NCBI RefSeq assembly: GCF_963662805.1 | Contig: NZ_OY759870.1 | Coordinates: 62,001 to 126,000 of the forward strand | Length of the DNA stretch: 64,000 nt | Origin: an uncultured Cohaesibacter sp. | GTDB lineage: Bacteria; Pseudomonadota; Alphaproteobacteria; Rhizobiales; Cohaesibacteraceae | Direction of reading: 5' to 3' | Part shown: positions 50,901 through 59,686 of the stretch, in pieces | Numbering within the stretch: the first letter of the stretch is position 1 | Layout of the letters: each line of letters opens with the position of its first letter | Translations under genes and position numbers: made by a program | The notes under the pieces: model-generated | What the model saw: the letters and a program-made list of their open reading frames with translations, nothing else | Told to the model about the DNA's origin: nothing | Database searches by the model: none

Positions 50901-52418
50901 TCAGTGATCAAGTTGGTACCAGTCGAACACCTCTTGTGGTGTGTCATGGTCTTTCAGCGTTTGAATTGCTGCGGACAGCAAGGTCTTGGAGATTGCTTCA
51001 TTCTCGATCGGTGATTTTTGCTCGGGATCAGCCTGCAGATCATACAGGCGCGAACCAAGATCATCAAAACCGATCTTGTCATTGAGCGGTGGTCTGCTCG
51101 CATTGCCCAAAGCAGCAATGGACAGCAGGGGCGCTCCCTTGGTGAAGTTGAAGGCCGGAGACAGCGTGGCGGTGCTGAGCTCGTCAGGACGGAAATAATC
51201 CGTCATGTGCGCTGGCATCAGCGTATATTCGCGCAGGCCCTCCGCCTCGATGTCAGGTGGATAGTGATAAAGCACATGCTGGCCGTCCGTCACACCAATC
51301 GGCCCGCCAAAGATGCCGAACACTGCACTGTCGCGCACCTGTGCGGTTTGATCCGCAAGGATGGGTTCAAGATCTTTGGCGAGCACCTCTGCGGGGGGAG
51401 TGACATTGAACAGGCCCAGAAGCGTCGGCATCAGGTCAGTCGTTTGGGTGAGTGCCGAGGTCCGCTTGCCAGCCGCGTCGGGATGTCTCGGGTCGTGGAT
51501 CATCAGCGGGATATGGCTCACCTCTTCATAATAGGGCATGCGGCATTTGCCCCACCAGTCGTGCTCGGACAGCATGAAGCCGTGATCCGTGGTGAGCACG
51601 AGCGCAGTATCCTTCCAGAGATCATGCTCGTCGAAATAGTCGAGCAGCCGTCCGAAATAATGGTCGCACATGGCGACGAGCGCAGAATAGTTGGCCCGGA
51701 TCTCGCGCATTTCCTGCTCGGATTCCGTCACGCGGGCATAATTGGGCCAGTCGAGGATCTTGCCGTTGTAGCCGGTCTCATAAGCATCCTTGAAGCGCTC
51801 GGGCGCATGGAACGGCTCGTGCGGATCAAAACACTCCAGCAACAGCATCCAGTCATCTGCCACCCGGTTGCGATCCAGAAAATCGAACGCCGAGGCAAAG
51901 CATTTCGGACCGGGGAACTGATCCTCGCTGACCATTTCTTCGCGATTGATGAGATGCTGGAAGCGCTTGCTCTCCCGCGTCATCGGATAGTGCTTCTCGG
52001 AATATTTCTGCCGGAAGCGCTCGATTGGAGGCTCCACCATGGCGACCCAGCTGTCATACTCCTGACCGCGAATGAAGTCCCAGCTGTTGAACCGGGTGTG
52101 GAATCCGCTGCCGCCATCCTCGAAATAATGCAGATGGTCACTCACCATGTGGGTGTAGGTGCCCTGCTGCTTGAGGATCTGGGCGACCGAATTGTCATAG
52201 GGCTCCAGCGGCCCCCAGCTGCGGTGGGTGAAATTGAGGCGACCCGAATGCAGGTCACGACGGGCAGGCATGCAAGGCATCGAGCCGACGTAATGATTGT
52301 CAAACGTCAGGGCCCGCTCTGCAAATCTGTCAAAGTTGGGCGTTTTGACCGCAGTCCCGCCATAGGCACCAATCGCTGCCCGATTGAGGCTGTCAAAAAG
52401 TACGAAAACAGTGCGCAT
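50901..52418 (-). CDS. Type I sulfatase, cytoplasmic (module 1)
   Basis: 505 residues from the ATG at 52418 (GGGAGG upstream; the frame extends 30 codons further). The formylglycine motif is C49-M-P-A-R53, followed by the second signature GRLNFTHRSWGPLEPYD. Metal-site elements are D9 (FVLFDSLNR) and LVLTTDHGFMLSEHDWWGK. No signal peptide is present, so hydrolysis of the sulfate ester happens in the cytoplasm on an imported compound. An anaerobic-type or FGE maturase is needed and is not in the window. First gene of the TTT operon, divergent from a LysR gene 59 bases away. Confidence 0.9.
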   Translation of the reverse strand: MRTVFVLFDSLNRAAIGAYGGTAVKTPNFDRFAERALTFDNHYVGSMPCMPARRDLHSGRLNFTHRSWGPLEPYDNSVAQILKQQGTYTHMVSDHLHYFEDGGSGFHTRFNSWDFIRGQEYDSWVAMVEPPIERFRQKYSEKHYPMTRESKRFQHLINREEMVSEDQFPGPKCFASAFDFLDRNRVADDWMLLLECFDPHEPFHAPERFKDAYETGYNGKILDWPNYARVTESEQEMREIRANYSALVAMCDHYFGRLLDYFDEHDLWKDTALVLTTDHGFMLSEHDWWGKCRMPYYEEVSHIPLMIHDPRHPDAAGKRTSALTQTTDLMPTLLGLFNVTPPAEVLAKDLEPILADQTAQVRDSAVFGIFGGPIGVTDGQHVLYHYPPDIEAEGLREYTLMPAHMTDYFRPDELSTATLSPAFNFTKGAPLLSIAALGNASRPPLNDKIGFDDLGSRLYDLQADPEQKSPIENEAISKTLLSAAIQTLKDHDTPQEVFDWYQLDH

Positions 52419-52427
52419 AGAATGCCT

Positions 52428-52443
52428 CCCTTGAAAACAAGGG
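52428..52443. promoter_or_regulatory. Small palindrome over the sulfatase 1 ribosome-binding site
   Basis: CCCTTG-AAAA-CAAGGG, in the 59-base divergent gap; on the minus strand the second arm contains the start of the AGGGAGG Shine-Dalgarno. It could be a LysR half-operator or an RNA element. Confidence 0.3.
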
Positions 52444-52477
52444 TGACGCAAAAGCGGTGATAATGTAAAATACAATA

Positions 52478-53431
52478 ATGCACGATAATGATATGAAAAA
52501 ATTATCACTCAGCGCGACCGACGCCCTGCTCAACAGCAGGCTTAGGAAGTTTCTGGCGATCTATGAACGCTCCAACATTCATAAGGCGGCCGAAGATTTG
52601 CGTATCTCGCAACCGGCCCTGACGGTGGCGCTCAAGCAACTGGAGGAAAGCTTTGGCGAGCCGCTTTTCGAGCGCTCCGTTCAGGGTATGACCCCAACGC
52701 CTGCGGGCGACCTGCTCTATCGCTACGCCTGCTCGATCCGACAAACGGCGCGGCTCGCCATTGAGTCCTTTGTGGAGGCGAGGGACGGGGTCACCCGCAA
52801 ACTGCGCGTCGGTGCCGGGGTCGCCTGGACCACAACGGTCCTGCCCTCTGCACTGACCCAACTTCGTTCCAACTATCCCGGCCTGTCCGTTGATCTTCTG
52901 GCCGGTGTTGGTGACCAGCTTGCATCCCTATATCGGAAAGGAGAGATTGATCTTTTCATCTCCGCAGGTCCGATGGTGCAACATGACCTCACCGATGTGC
53001 ACAGGAAGCATCTCACCAACCTGCAAATGATCGCAGTCGCCGACAGGGAAAACCCACTGGCACAGAAAGCCAAGGTGACCGCCGGAGATCTGGTCGCAAT
53101 GGAATGGGCCGGTTTCTATGAAGACGAGAGCTTTGTGCATCTCTCAAATCACTATATGTCCATTCGGGGGCTGCCGCCCCCGAGGATCGTCATGCGCACA
53201 AACTCCGTTGCCGCTCTTCAGGCCTTCGTGCGCGACTCCGGCATGATCTCCATACTGGTTTCGCCGTTGGCCGATGCAACGCAGCGGGAAGGTTTCGTGC
53301 AACTCCCCCTCGCTGAGCCGCTTTGGAACGTGCCCATGAACATCTTTGTTCGCAAAACGGTCTATGATTTGCCTGTCGTATCACACTTCATTGGGCTCAT
53401 AGAGCAGCAGATGAAGCATTATTCCAACTGA
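52478..53431 (+). CDS. LysR-type regulator (module 1)
   Basis: 317 residues; an ATG at 52493 (five codons in) is also possible. N-terminal LysR helix-turn-helix (FLAIYERSNIHKAAEDLRISQPALTVALKQLEESFGEPLFERSVQGMTPTPAG) and a substrate-binding domain (RKLRVGAGVAWTTTVLPSALTQLRSNYPGLSVDLLAGVGDQLASLYRKGEIDLFI). It is divergent from sulfatase 1 and the TTT genes and is the natural activator of that module, responding to the organosulfate or a product. Confidence 0.9.
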   Translation: MHDNDMKKLSLSATDALLNSRLRKFLAIYERSNIHKAAEDLRISQPALTVALKQLEESFGEPLFERSVQGMTPTPAGDLLYRYACSIRQTARLAIESFVEARDGVTRKLRVGAGVAWTTTVLPSALTQLRSNYPGLSVDLLAGVGDQLASLYRKGEIDLFISAGPMVQHDLTDVHRKHLTNLQMIAVADRENPLAQKAKVTAGDLVAMEWAGFYEDESFVHLSNHYMSIRGLPPPRIVMRTNSVAALQAFVRDSGMISILVSPLADATQREGFVQLPLAEPLWNVPMNIFVRKTVYDLPVVSHFIGLIEQQMKHYSN

Positions 53432-53471
53432 TGCCAATTGCCTGGTCCCATCGGCAAGATGATTGGCCAGT

Positions 53472-55259
53472 TCAATCCATCGCGTTGACGGTTCGAAGCC
53501 TTGGCTCCTCGTCGGTCACGCCAGCACCTGCCTTGCTTTCACATTCGACATAGGCGCGCAGGTGACAGGTTGCGCAAATGCTCTCATCGACATGCGCGAG
53601 GGCAGCGGTGATCGCATCGGTCTTGTGCGAATGCCGGTTGCCCTCCCCAAGGGCCGATGTCACCTGCAGCCTCTTCAGGGTGTTGATGGTTGTCGGGTGT
53701 GAGCAAACGATGTGAAAGTCCTTGTGCTGGCTCCGCGCCCGCTTGATCTCGTTTGCCAGAAAGTCGGCGCCCGAAAGGTCGATTTTTCCGCCGCCTTTGA
53801 TGTTGAGGATCTTGGTTCTCAGTTGGTCGTCGAGGGCCTCAAAGCGCCGGAATTCCCGTTCGACATGCTCGATGGAGGCAAAGAACAGCGGACCTTCCAG
53901 CCCCAGAAGCATCACTTGCGGGCATTGCGGCAGATTGAAGGTGTGGGCATTGCGAAAGACCCGCCGGCCGTCCCGCATTTTCGGGGCACCCACAGAGACA
54001 ATCGGGTGGGCACTCTGATTGAGAAAGACCAGCAGCGAGACGAGCACACCGACGAGGATAGCAAGGTCCAGTTCATAGATCACGCCGGTCAGGAAGGTCG
54101 CCAGCAGAATGATCGTCTCGCTGCGGCTGGTTTCCAGAATATGACGGATCTCGGAAAACTTGATCAGCCGATAGGCCACGAACAGGATGACCGCAGCCAT
54201 GGCCGGGGTCGGCACATAGCGCACAAACGGCGCCAGCGCCAGCACCAGAGCCAACAGGATGACGGAGGAGAAGATGGCGGACAGCGGTGTTCTGGCCCCG
54301 CTGTCGGCGTTCAGTCCGGACCGGGTGAAGGAGCCTGACCCGGCATAGGACTGGAAGAAGGAGCCGATGATGTTCGACAGGCCCTGGCCGATGATTTCCT
54401 GATTGGAATCAAAGGGCTCCCGTCGCCGGATGGCAAAGGATTTGCCAATCGAGATGGCCTCCAGCAAGGCGATGAAGGCAATCGTGGCGGCGCTGGGGAT
54501 CAGGTCGATGATGACCAGAGGGTTCATGTCCGGAGCGGTCAGGGTGGGGACAACGCTCTCCAGCGCCTCGAACATGCGAACGCCCTTTTCTTTCGCATCA
54601 AGCGCCATGGCGGCAAGACTACCGATCACCAGCGCGAGCACATAGGATGGCAATCGCTTGTGCAGAAAAGACAGAATGGTCAGGCTGGCAAGGGTGATCA
54701 GCGTGATCGTGATGGCGGTCCAGTTGGCTTCATGCAGGGACTGGAACAAGCCGTCGAGACGCTCGAGGACGCCGCCTCCTTGTTCAATGGAAATCCCGAG
54801 GCTCGGCGCAATCTGCGAGACAAGGATCAACAGGGCCGCGCTGCAGGTGAAACCGACGATCACCGAATGGGAAATAAAGGAAATCAGCCCGCCCAGCTTG
54901 GCGAAGCCTGCCGCGAGCTGGACCGCGCCAACCACCAGTGTCAGCGTCAGCGCAAGGGCGATATAGCGCTCGGTGCCCGGCAGGGCGTATTCTGACAATG
55001 TGGCAAAGAGAACGGCCGAAATCGCCGTTGTCGGGCCGGAAACCATCGTCAGCGAAGAGCCCCAGAAGGCCGCAACCAGCGTGACGACGACCGCGGTGAA
55101 CAGGCCATATTGCGGCGGCAGGCCCGCGATCAGCGAGAAGGCAACCGCTTGCGGCAGAACCACGGCGGCATTGGTGGCACCAGCCCAGAAGTCATCGAAG
55201 ACAGTTTCCCTGCGAATCAGGGAGAACCAGGGACGCCGAAGCGACAGATATCTATACAT
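53472..55259 (-). CDS. SulP-family anion transporter with STAS domain
   Basis: 595 residues from the ATG at 55259 (MYRYLSLRRPWFS); the frame runs upstream but that part reads as non-coding. SulP landmarks: GATNAAVVLPQAVAFSLIAGLPPQYGLFTA, GPTTAISAVLFATLSEYA, QEIIGQGLSNIIGSFFQSYAGSGSFTRSGLNADSGARTPLSAIFS. A C-terminal STAS domain (NLPQCPQVMLLGLEGPLFFASIEHVEREFRRF) is followed by a short tail with ICATCHLRAYVECE. Such proteins move sulfate, bicarbonate or dicarboxylates. Lying between two sulfatase operons it is a candidate sulfate exporter or exchanger. Confidence 0.88.
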   Translation of the reverse strand: MYRYLSLRRPWFSLIRRETVFDDFWAGATNAAVVLPQAVAFSLIAGLPPQYGLFTAVVVTLVAAFWGSSLTMVSGPTTAISAVLFATLSEYALPGTERYIALALTLTLVVGAVQLAAGFAKLGGLISFISHSVIVGFTCSAALLILVSQIAPSLGISIEQGGGVLERLDGLFQSLHEANWTAITITLITLASLTILSFLHKRLPSYVLALVIGSLAAMALDAKEKGVRMFEALESVVPTLTAPDMNPLVIIDLIPSAATIAFIALLEAISIGKSFAIRRREPFDSNQEIIGQGLSNIIGSFFQSYAGSGSFTRSGLNADSGARTPLSAIFSSVILLALVLALAPFVRYVPTPAMAAVILFVAYRLIKFSEIRHILETSRSETIILLATFLTGVIYELDLAILVGVLVSLLVFLNQSAHPIVSVGAPKMRDGRRVFRNAHTFNLPQCPQVMLLGLEGPLFFASIEHVEREFRRFEALDDQLRTKILNIKGGGKIDLSGADFLANEIKRARSQHKDFHIVCSHPTTINTLKRLQVTSALGEGNRHSHKTDAITAALAHVDESICATCHLRAYVECESKAGAGVTDEEPRLRTVNAMD

Positions 55260-55524
55260 TCTGCATTCACCGGCAGCCTGAAACCGCCAGCCCAATCGCT
55301 TTTTGAGTGTTTGAAGCGCGCTGGGCAGGGTCAGGACTGTCCGGATGCAACATGCATACTGGGATGACAGTCTTGCAGGAAGCCGGTTCGGGATGCCGGG
55401 TTCTTTGCCTGTCCAGCGCGCCTGAGCAGAAGGTAGAAAGATTATGCCATTCTGTAAAATCGAATTATTCTGGTTTGATGATTGCTTTTTCGAATATCTC
55501 GGCCGGCATTGGAGCGCAAGCCAG

Positions 55525-56430
55525 TCAACCGTGTGCAGCCTCTGCTTCAAAGGTTTCCGCAATCAGATCCAGAAAGCGGCTGATGGCGGGGAAATTTAGG
55601 GAACTGGGGCGCACGTAGGCTCCGGATGTGAGGTTGGTCAAAGGCGGATTGGCCCGAACGACACGCAGACCGCTCTGTTCGATGACCGAGGCTATCTGCA
55701 CGGGAGCCATCATGCAGAAGCCGGAATCCCTGACGAGGCCCAGCCCGGTTGCGAAAGACGCGGTGTGGATCGCGATGTGTGGAGAGCCCAGACCGTTGCG
55801 GAGATAATACTGGTTTAACGGCTCTTCAGTGATTTCATCGTCGCCATAGATCGCCCATATCAGGTCGCGTAACTGTTCAGGGTAGACAAATTCCAACTGG
55901 CCGAGTTTGTGATCGGGGGCAAGGACGAGACCATGTTCCAATGACGTCAGATGGATGGACTTGATTGCACCATCCGGTCCTGTTGGCTCGATTGCGCCGA
56001 GCACGATGTCAAGATCACCACGCAGAAGTCTGGGCAAGTTGACCTCGTTGTTCGAGACCGACAGGTCGAGCCGCAGGGCTGGAAATTCCAGCAGTAATTT
56101 AGAGAAGACCGGACCGACATATTTTTGATGGAACAGAGGTCCAGCACCGATGCGAATGACGTCGAGGCCCGCATTCTCCAGCCCGCGCAATTCCTCCTTG
56201 GCCTGCAACAGCTCTTGTTCGATCTTCAGTGCGCGGCGATAAAAGGCTTTTCCCGCCGGGGTTAGTGACATGCCGCGACGATGCCGATCAAACAAAATAG
56301 AGCCCAATTCATGCTCAAGGTTGCTCAACCGTTTTGTCAGAGTTGGCTGGGTCAGCCCGATTTTGTCCGCTGCTGCCGTCAGGTTGCCTTCTTTAGCAAT
56401 GGCAAGAAAGGCAGAAAGATTCTTATCCAT
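55525..56430 (-). CDS. LysR-type regulator (module 2)
   Basis: 301 residues from the ATG at 56430. LysR helix-turn-helix FLAIAKEGNLTAAADKIGLTQPTLTKRLSNLEHELGSILFDRHRRGMSLTPAGKAFY and an effector domain (IRIGAGPLFHQKYVGPVFSKLLLEFPALRLDLSVSNNEVNLPRLLRGDLDIVLG). It is only distantly similar to the module 1 LysR protein, so the two modules probably respond to different signals. Divergent from sulfatase 2, with a perfect inverted repeat in the gap. Confidence 0.9.
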   Translation of the reverse strand: MDKNLSAFLAIAKEGNLTAAADKIGLTQPTLTKRLSNLEHELGSILFDRHRRGMSLTPAGKAFYRRALKIEQELLQAKEELRGLENAGLDVIRIGAGPLFHQKYVGPVFSKLLLEFPALRLDLSVSNNEVNLPRLLRGDLDIVLGAIEPTGPDGAIKSIHLTSLEHGLVLAPDHKLGQLEFVYPEQLRDLIWAIYGDDEITEEPLNQYYLRNGLGSPHIAIHTASFATGLGLVRDSGFCMMAPVQIASVIEQSGLRVVRANPPLTNLTSGAYVRPSSLNFPAISRFLDLIAETFEAEAAHG

Positions 56431-56508
56431 GTGACATTCCAATATTTTATCATAAAGGCAAATAAAAGCGATTTTACAGCATCTGTCAATCAGCGTAGGT
56501 TTCGATTT

Positions 56509-56527
56509 GTTCGCGCATATTGCGAAC
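56509..56527. promoter_or_regulatory. Inverted repeat upstream of sulfatase 2 (LysR operator candidate)
   Basis: GTTCGC-GCATATT-GCGAAC, perfect 6-bp arms, between the divergent lysR and sulfatase genes and 17 bases before the sulfatase start. The size suits the LysR recognition pattern (T-N11-A type dyad). Confidence 0.5.
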
Positions 56528-56544
56528 TTAAAGGACCTGATCTG

Positions 56545-58107
56545 ATGCGTACTGTCTTTGTTATGTTCGATTCCTTGAACCGTTTGGCTCTCGAGACCTA
56601 CGGTGGCTCATCGATCAAAACACCCAATTTCACCCGCTTCGCAGAACGCGCCGTCACATTCGAAAGTCACTATGCCGGTAGCCTGCCATGCATGCCCGCT
56701 CGCCGTGACATGCACACGGGACGACTGAATTTCCTGCATCGAAGCTGGGGCCCTCTTGAACCGTTTGATAATTCCTTCTCGCGCACGCTGAGTGAGAATG
56801 GGGTCTACACTCATCTGATTTCCGACCACCTGCATTATTTTGAAGATGGTGGCACTTGCTACGCCAACGCCTTCGACAGTTGGGACTTCATCAGGGGGCA
56901 GGAATATGACCCGATCAAGCCGCTAGTCATCCCGCCGATCGAGCGCTATCGCGAGATGTTTGACGAACGGCATTATCCGCTTGGTGATGTGGAGCCAGGC
57001 AAGGCGATGACACGCCATTCCTCACCCCGCAAGACCTGGAAGAAAAGTCGTGGCGCCATCATCAATGACTTCCTGCAGGCGGAAGAGGATTTTCCAACTG
57101 CGAAATGTTTCAGTTCCGCGTTCGAGTTTCTGGAATTGAACCGGGAGGCAGACAATTGGTTCCTGCAACTGGAATGCTTCGACCCTCATGAGCCCTTCAA
57201 CGTACCCGAACGGTTCAAGGCGGCCTACGCGTCTGGTTACAACGGCAAGATCCTGAATTGGCCGGGCTACGAGAAAGTGGCGGAGACCCCGGAGGAAATC
57301 GCCGAAATCAGGGGCAATTATGCCGCACTTGTTGCCATGTGCGATGACTATTTCGGCAAGCTTTTGGACTATTTCGATGAGTATGACTTGTGGAAGGACA
57401 CAGCGCTGGTGCTGTCGACTGATCACGGTTTTCTTCTGTCGGAGCATGAATGGTGGGGCAAGAACCGGATGCCCTACTATGAGGAAATTTCGCATATTCC
57501 CTTGATGGTCTGGCATCCCGATCATGCGGATCAGGCAGGAAAACGCCAGCAGCAGTTGACTCAGACCCCAGACCTGATGCCAACGTTTCTGGATTTTCAC
57601 GATTGCTCAATACCAGCCTGTGTGACCGGAACGTCGATCAAGCCGCTCCTGTCGGGCAACGAGCCAATCCACCAGTCGATCATTCTGGGCATGTTTGGCG
57701 GCCCGATCTGCGCCGTCGATGATCGATACAGCTATTTTCGCTATCCGGAAAATATCGACGCGAGCGGGCTCTATCTTTACACACTGATGCCTGCTCATCT
57801 CTCCGGTCCCTTCAACATCGAGGAGTTGAAGGGGGCAGAGCTCGTCGGCCCATTTGATTTTACCAAAGGCTCACCGCTGCTCAAGGTTCCGATGAATCCG
57901 AAGAACAGCCAGTTCGGAGGAGACGGACAGACTTTGGCAGAGTGCGCCACCGTGCTCTATGACCTAAAGCTCGATCCGGGCCAAACCAAACCAGTAGTTA
58001 ACCCTGAGGTGGAGCGTCGCATGCTTGATGAAATCATCGGGCACATGCAGGAACTGGATGCTCCGAGAGAAATGTATGCTCACTACAGCCTGCCAACTCC
58101 GCCATAA
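56545..58107 (+). CDS. Type I sulfatase, cytoplasmic (module 2)
   Basis: 520 residues from the ATG at 56545 (AAAGGA upstream). Close paralogue of sulfatase 1: same start MRTVF-x-MFDSLNR, formylglycine motif C49-M-P-A-R53, GRLNFLHRSWGPLEP and LSTDHGFLLSEHEWWGKNRMPYYEE. It has an extra ~20-residue basic insert (around residues 152-175, EPGKAMTRHSSPRKTWKKSRG) that sulfatase 1 lacks, which may shape a different substrate pocket. No signal peptide. First gene of the module 2 operon sulfatase-tctC-tctB-tctA. Confidence 0.9.
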   Translation: MRTVFVMFDSLNRLALETYGGSSIKTPNFTRFAERAVTFESHYAGSLPCMPARRDMHTGRLNFLHRSWGPLEPFDNSFSRTLSENGVYTHLISDHLHYFEDGGTCYANAFDSWDFIRGQEYDPIKPLVIPPIERYREMFDERHYPLGDVEPGKAMTRHSSPRKTWKKSRGAIINDFLQAEEDFPTAKCFSSAFEFLELNREADNWFLQLECFDPHEPFNVPERFKAAYASGYNGKILNWPGYEKVAETPEEIAEIRGNYAALVAMCDDYFGKLLDYFDEYDLWKDTALVLSTDHGFLLSEHEWWGKNRMPYYEEISHIPLMVWHPDHADQAGKRQQQLTQTPDLMPTFLDFHDCSIPACVTGTSIKPLLSGNEPIHQSIILGMFGGPICAVDDRYSYFRYPENIDASGLYLYTLMPAHLSGPFNIEELKGAELVGPFDFTKGSPLLKVPMNPKNSQFGGDGQTLAECATVLYDLKLDPGQTKPVVNPEVERRMLDEIIGHMQELDAPREMYAHYSLPTPP

Positions 58108-58161
58108 AATTTTGACCATCCAGGTCTAATATACGATATGAAATACAAAGGGAGGAAAACA

Positions 58162-59157
58162 ATGTATTTCAGAAATCTATTCGCAGCTGCGGCTGCGGCT
58201 CTTGTCATGACTTCGGCGACGCTCGCTGCCGATTTCCCGGAGAGGACAATCGAGACCATCCACCCATGGGGACCCGGCAATGCCCTGTCGGTCAGCCAGA
58301 TCATCACCAAGGCAATGGGAGATGAGCTTGGGGTCTCCATGCCGGTCATTGCAACACCGGGTGGCGCTGGCACCAAGGCCTTCCAGATTAGCCTGTCTCG
58401 CCCCGCAGACGGCTACACCATTGTCGACGGCTATGTTGCCCCGCTGGTGCTGCAGCCGATTCTTGGCAAGGCAGGTTGGTCTTTCAAGGATTTCAAACCG
58501 CTTCACTCGGCCGTATCCAATGCCTTTGCGATCGGTGGCCGCGTCGATGAGACACGCTGGTCGAATTTCGAGGAAATGATGGCCTATGGCAAGGCCAACC
58601 CGGGCAAGCTTCGCTATTCGTCCGGCTCACGCAACAACCTTCCGCACATGGTGATTGCCAAGGTTCTGCAAAGCTATGGTGTCGTTGCCCAGAACATCCC
58701 CTATACCAAGAATGGCAATGCGGTGAAGGACCTGAAGTCCGGGGTGCTGGATTTCTCCTACATCAATGTCGGCGCCTATCTGCAGGACAAGAAATCCTTT
58801 AACATCATGCTGGTGTTGTCGGAACTTCCCGGCGCAAAGGCTGCCTATGATGGCGCGCCGAGCATCGTTGATCTAAGCGTGGACTTGGGTCTTTCCGGCC
58901 TTGCTCCCATGGGATGGACCTGGTGGCTCGTTCGCAAGGACACCCCTGACGAGGTGGCCGATGTTTTGCGGTCTGCGATGAAATCCGCCCTCGCCAAGCC
59001 CGAGGTCCGCAAGGCGATTGAAACCATTGGCTATGTGCCGCTTGAGTGGGATCATACGCAGTATGAAGAAATCGTCGGTCCGGTGGTTCACCAGTTGAGT
59101 GCCATGGGTGATGCGCTCAAGTGGGAAGAAGCTGAACTGAACAAGCTGAAGAACTAA
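58162..59157 (+). CDS. TctC-type (Bug) periplasmic binding protein (module 2)
   Basis: 331 residues from the ATG at 58162 (GGGAGGAAAACA). Signal peptide MYFRNLFAAAAAALVMTSATLAA, then ADFPERTIETIHPWGPGNALSVSQII, ATPGGAGTKAFQISLSRPADGYTIVDGYVAPLVLQP and GLAPMGWTWWLVRKDTPDEVADVLRSAM. It is a paralogue of the module 1 TctC and likewise lacks the usual GG-x-x-D in the first loop (HPWGPGNALS). It should deliver the solute to the TctAB channel. Confidence 0.88.
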   Translation: MYFRNLFAAAAAALVMTSATLAADFPERTIETIHPWGPGNALSVSQIITKAMGDELGVSMPVIATPGGAGTKAFQISLSRPADGYTIVDGYVAPLVLQPILGKAGWSFKDFKPLHSAVSNAFAIGGRVDETRWSNFEEMMAYGKANPGKLRYSSGSRNNLPHMVIAKVLQSYGVVAQNIPYTKNGNAVKDLKSGVLDFSYINVGAYLQDKKSFNIMLVLSELPGAKAAYDGAPSIVDLSVDLGLSGLAPMGWTWWLVRKDTPDEVADVLRSAMKSALAKPEVRKAIETIGYVPLEWDHTQYEEIVGPVVHQLSAMGDALKWEEAELNKLKN

Positions 59158-59175
59158 TCGCGGAGTATATGTGCG

Positions 59176-59679
59176 ATGACCATTCGCAGGAAACATATCA
59201 ACACGCTCGCTTTTGTGTTCTTGCTGCTGCTGGTTGGATTGGTCTTTCAACAGATCATGACCTCCTTTGAAGAACAGGGTATCGCCTCCGGCGGTCCCTA
59301 CGACAATTCCGCCAGCTACCCGAGGGCCGTCGCGATCATCATCGCAGCCCTTCTGGTTGTTCAGTTTGTCAAGAGACTGGCTCTGCCGGATGACGGCCAA
59401 CAGGCAGAAGGCGATGAGATCATTGATGTCGCAAGCCTCAAGCGTCCGGCTGCCCTATTGGTGATCTTCGGTATCTATCTCACCCTGCTGGGGAGCCTTG
59501 GGTATCATCTCACGACCACGCCAATGATGTTTGCCATCATGGCGCTTTGCGGGATGCGGAGCTTTTTGGGTATGGCGCTTTCGTCCGCCGCGCTCTCGTT
59601 CCTGTTTGCCTACCTCTTCGAAAACTATCTTAACATCGTTCTGCCCGGCGGCATGTTCGGTCTGAATATTCCGTGGTGA
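59176..59679 (+). CDS. TTT transporter small membrane subunit, TctB family (module 2)
   Basis: 167 residues, four predicted helices (INTLAFVFLLLLVGLVFQQIM; VAIIIAALLVVQFVKRL; AALLVIFGIYLTLLGSLGYH; LSSAALSFLFAYLFENYLNIVLPGG). Diverged from the module 1 TctB, as is usual for this fast-evolving subunit. 18 bases after tctC and 7 before tctA. Confidence 0.87.
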   Translation: MTIRRKHINTLAFVFLLLLVGLVFQQIMTSFEEQGIASGGPYDNSASYPRAVAIIIAALLVVQFVKRLALPDDGQQAEGDEIIDVASLKRPAALLVIFGIYLTLLGSLGYHLTTTPMMFAIMALCGMRSFLGMALSSAALSFLFAYLFENYLNIVLPGGMFGLNIPW

Positions 59680-59686
59680 TCTCAAG

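Noticed and set aside
51018..52460. 480-codon open frame on the plus strand
   Set aside because: Antisense to sulfatase 1, with no domain, signal or ribosome-binding site.
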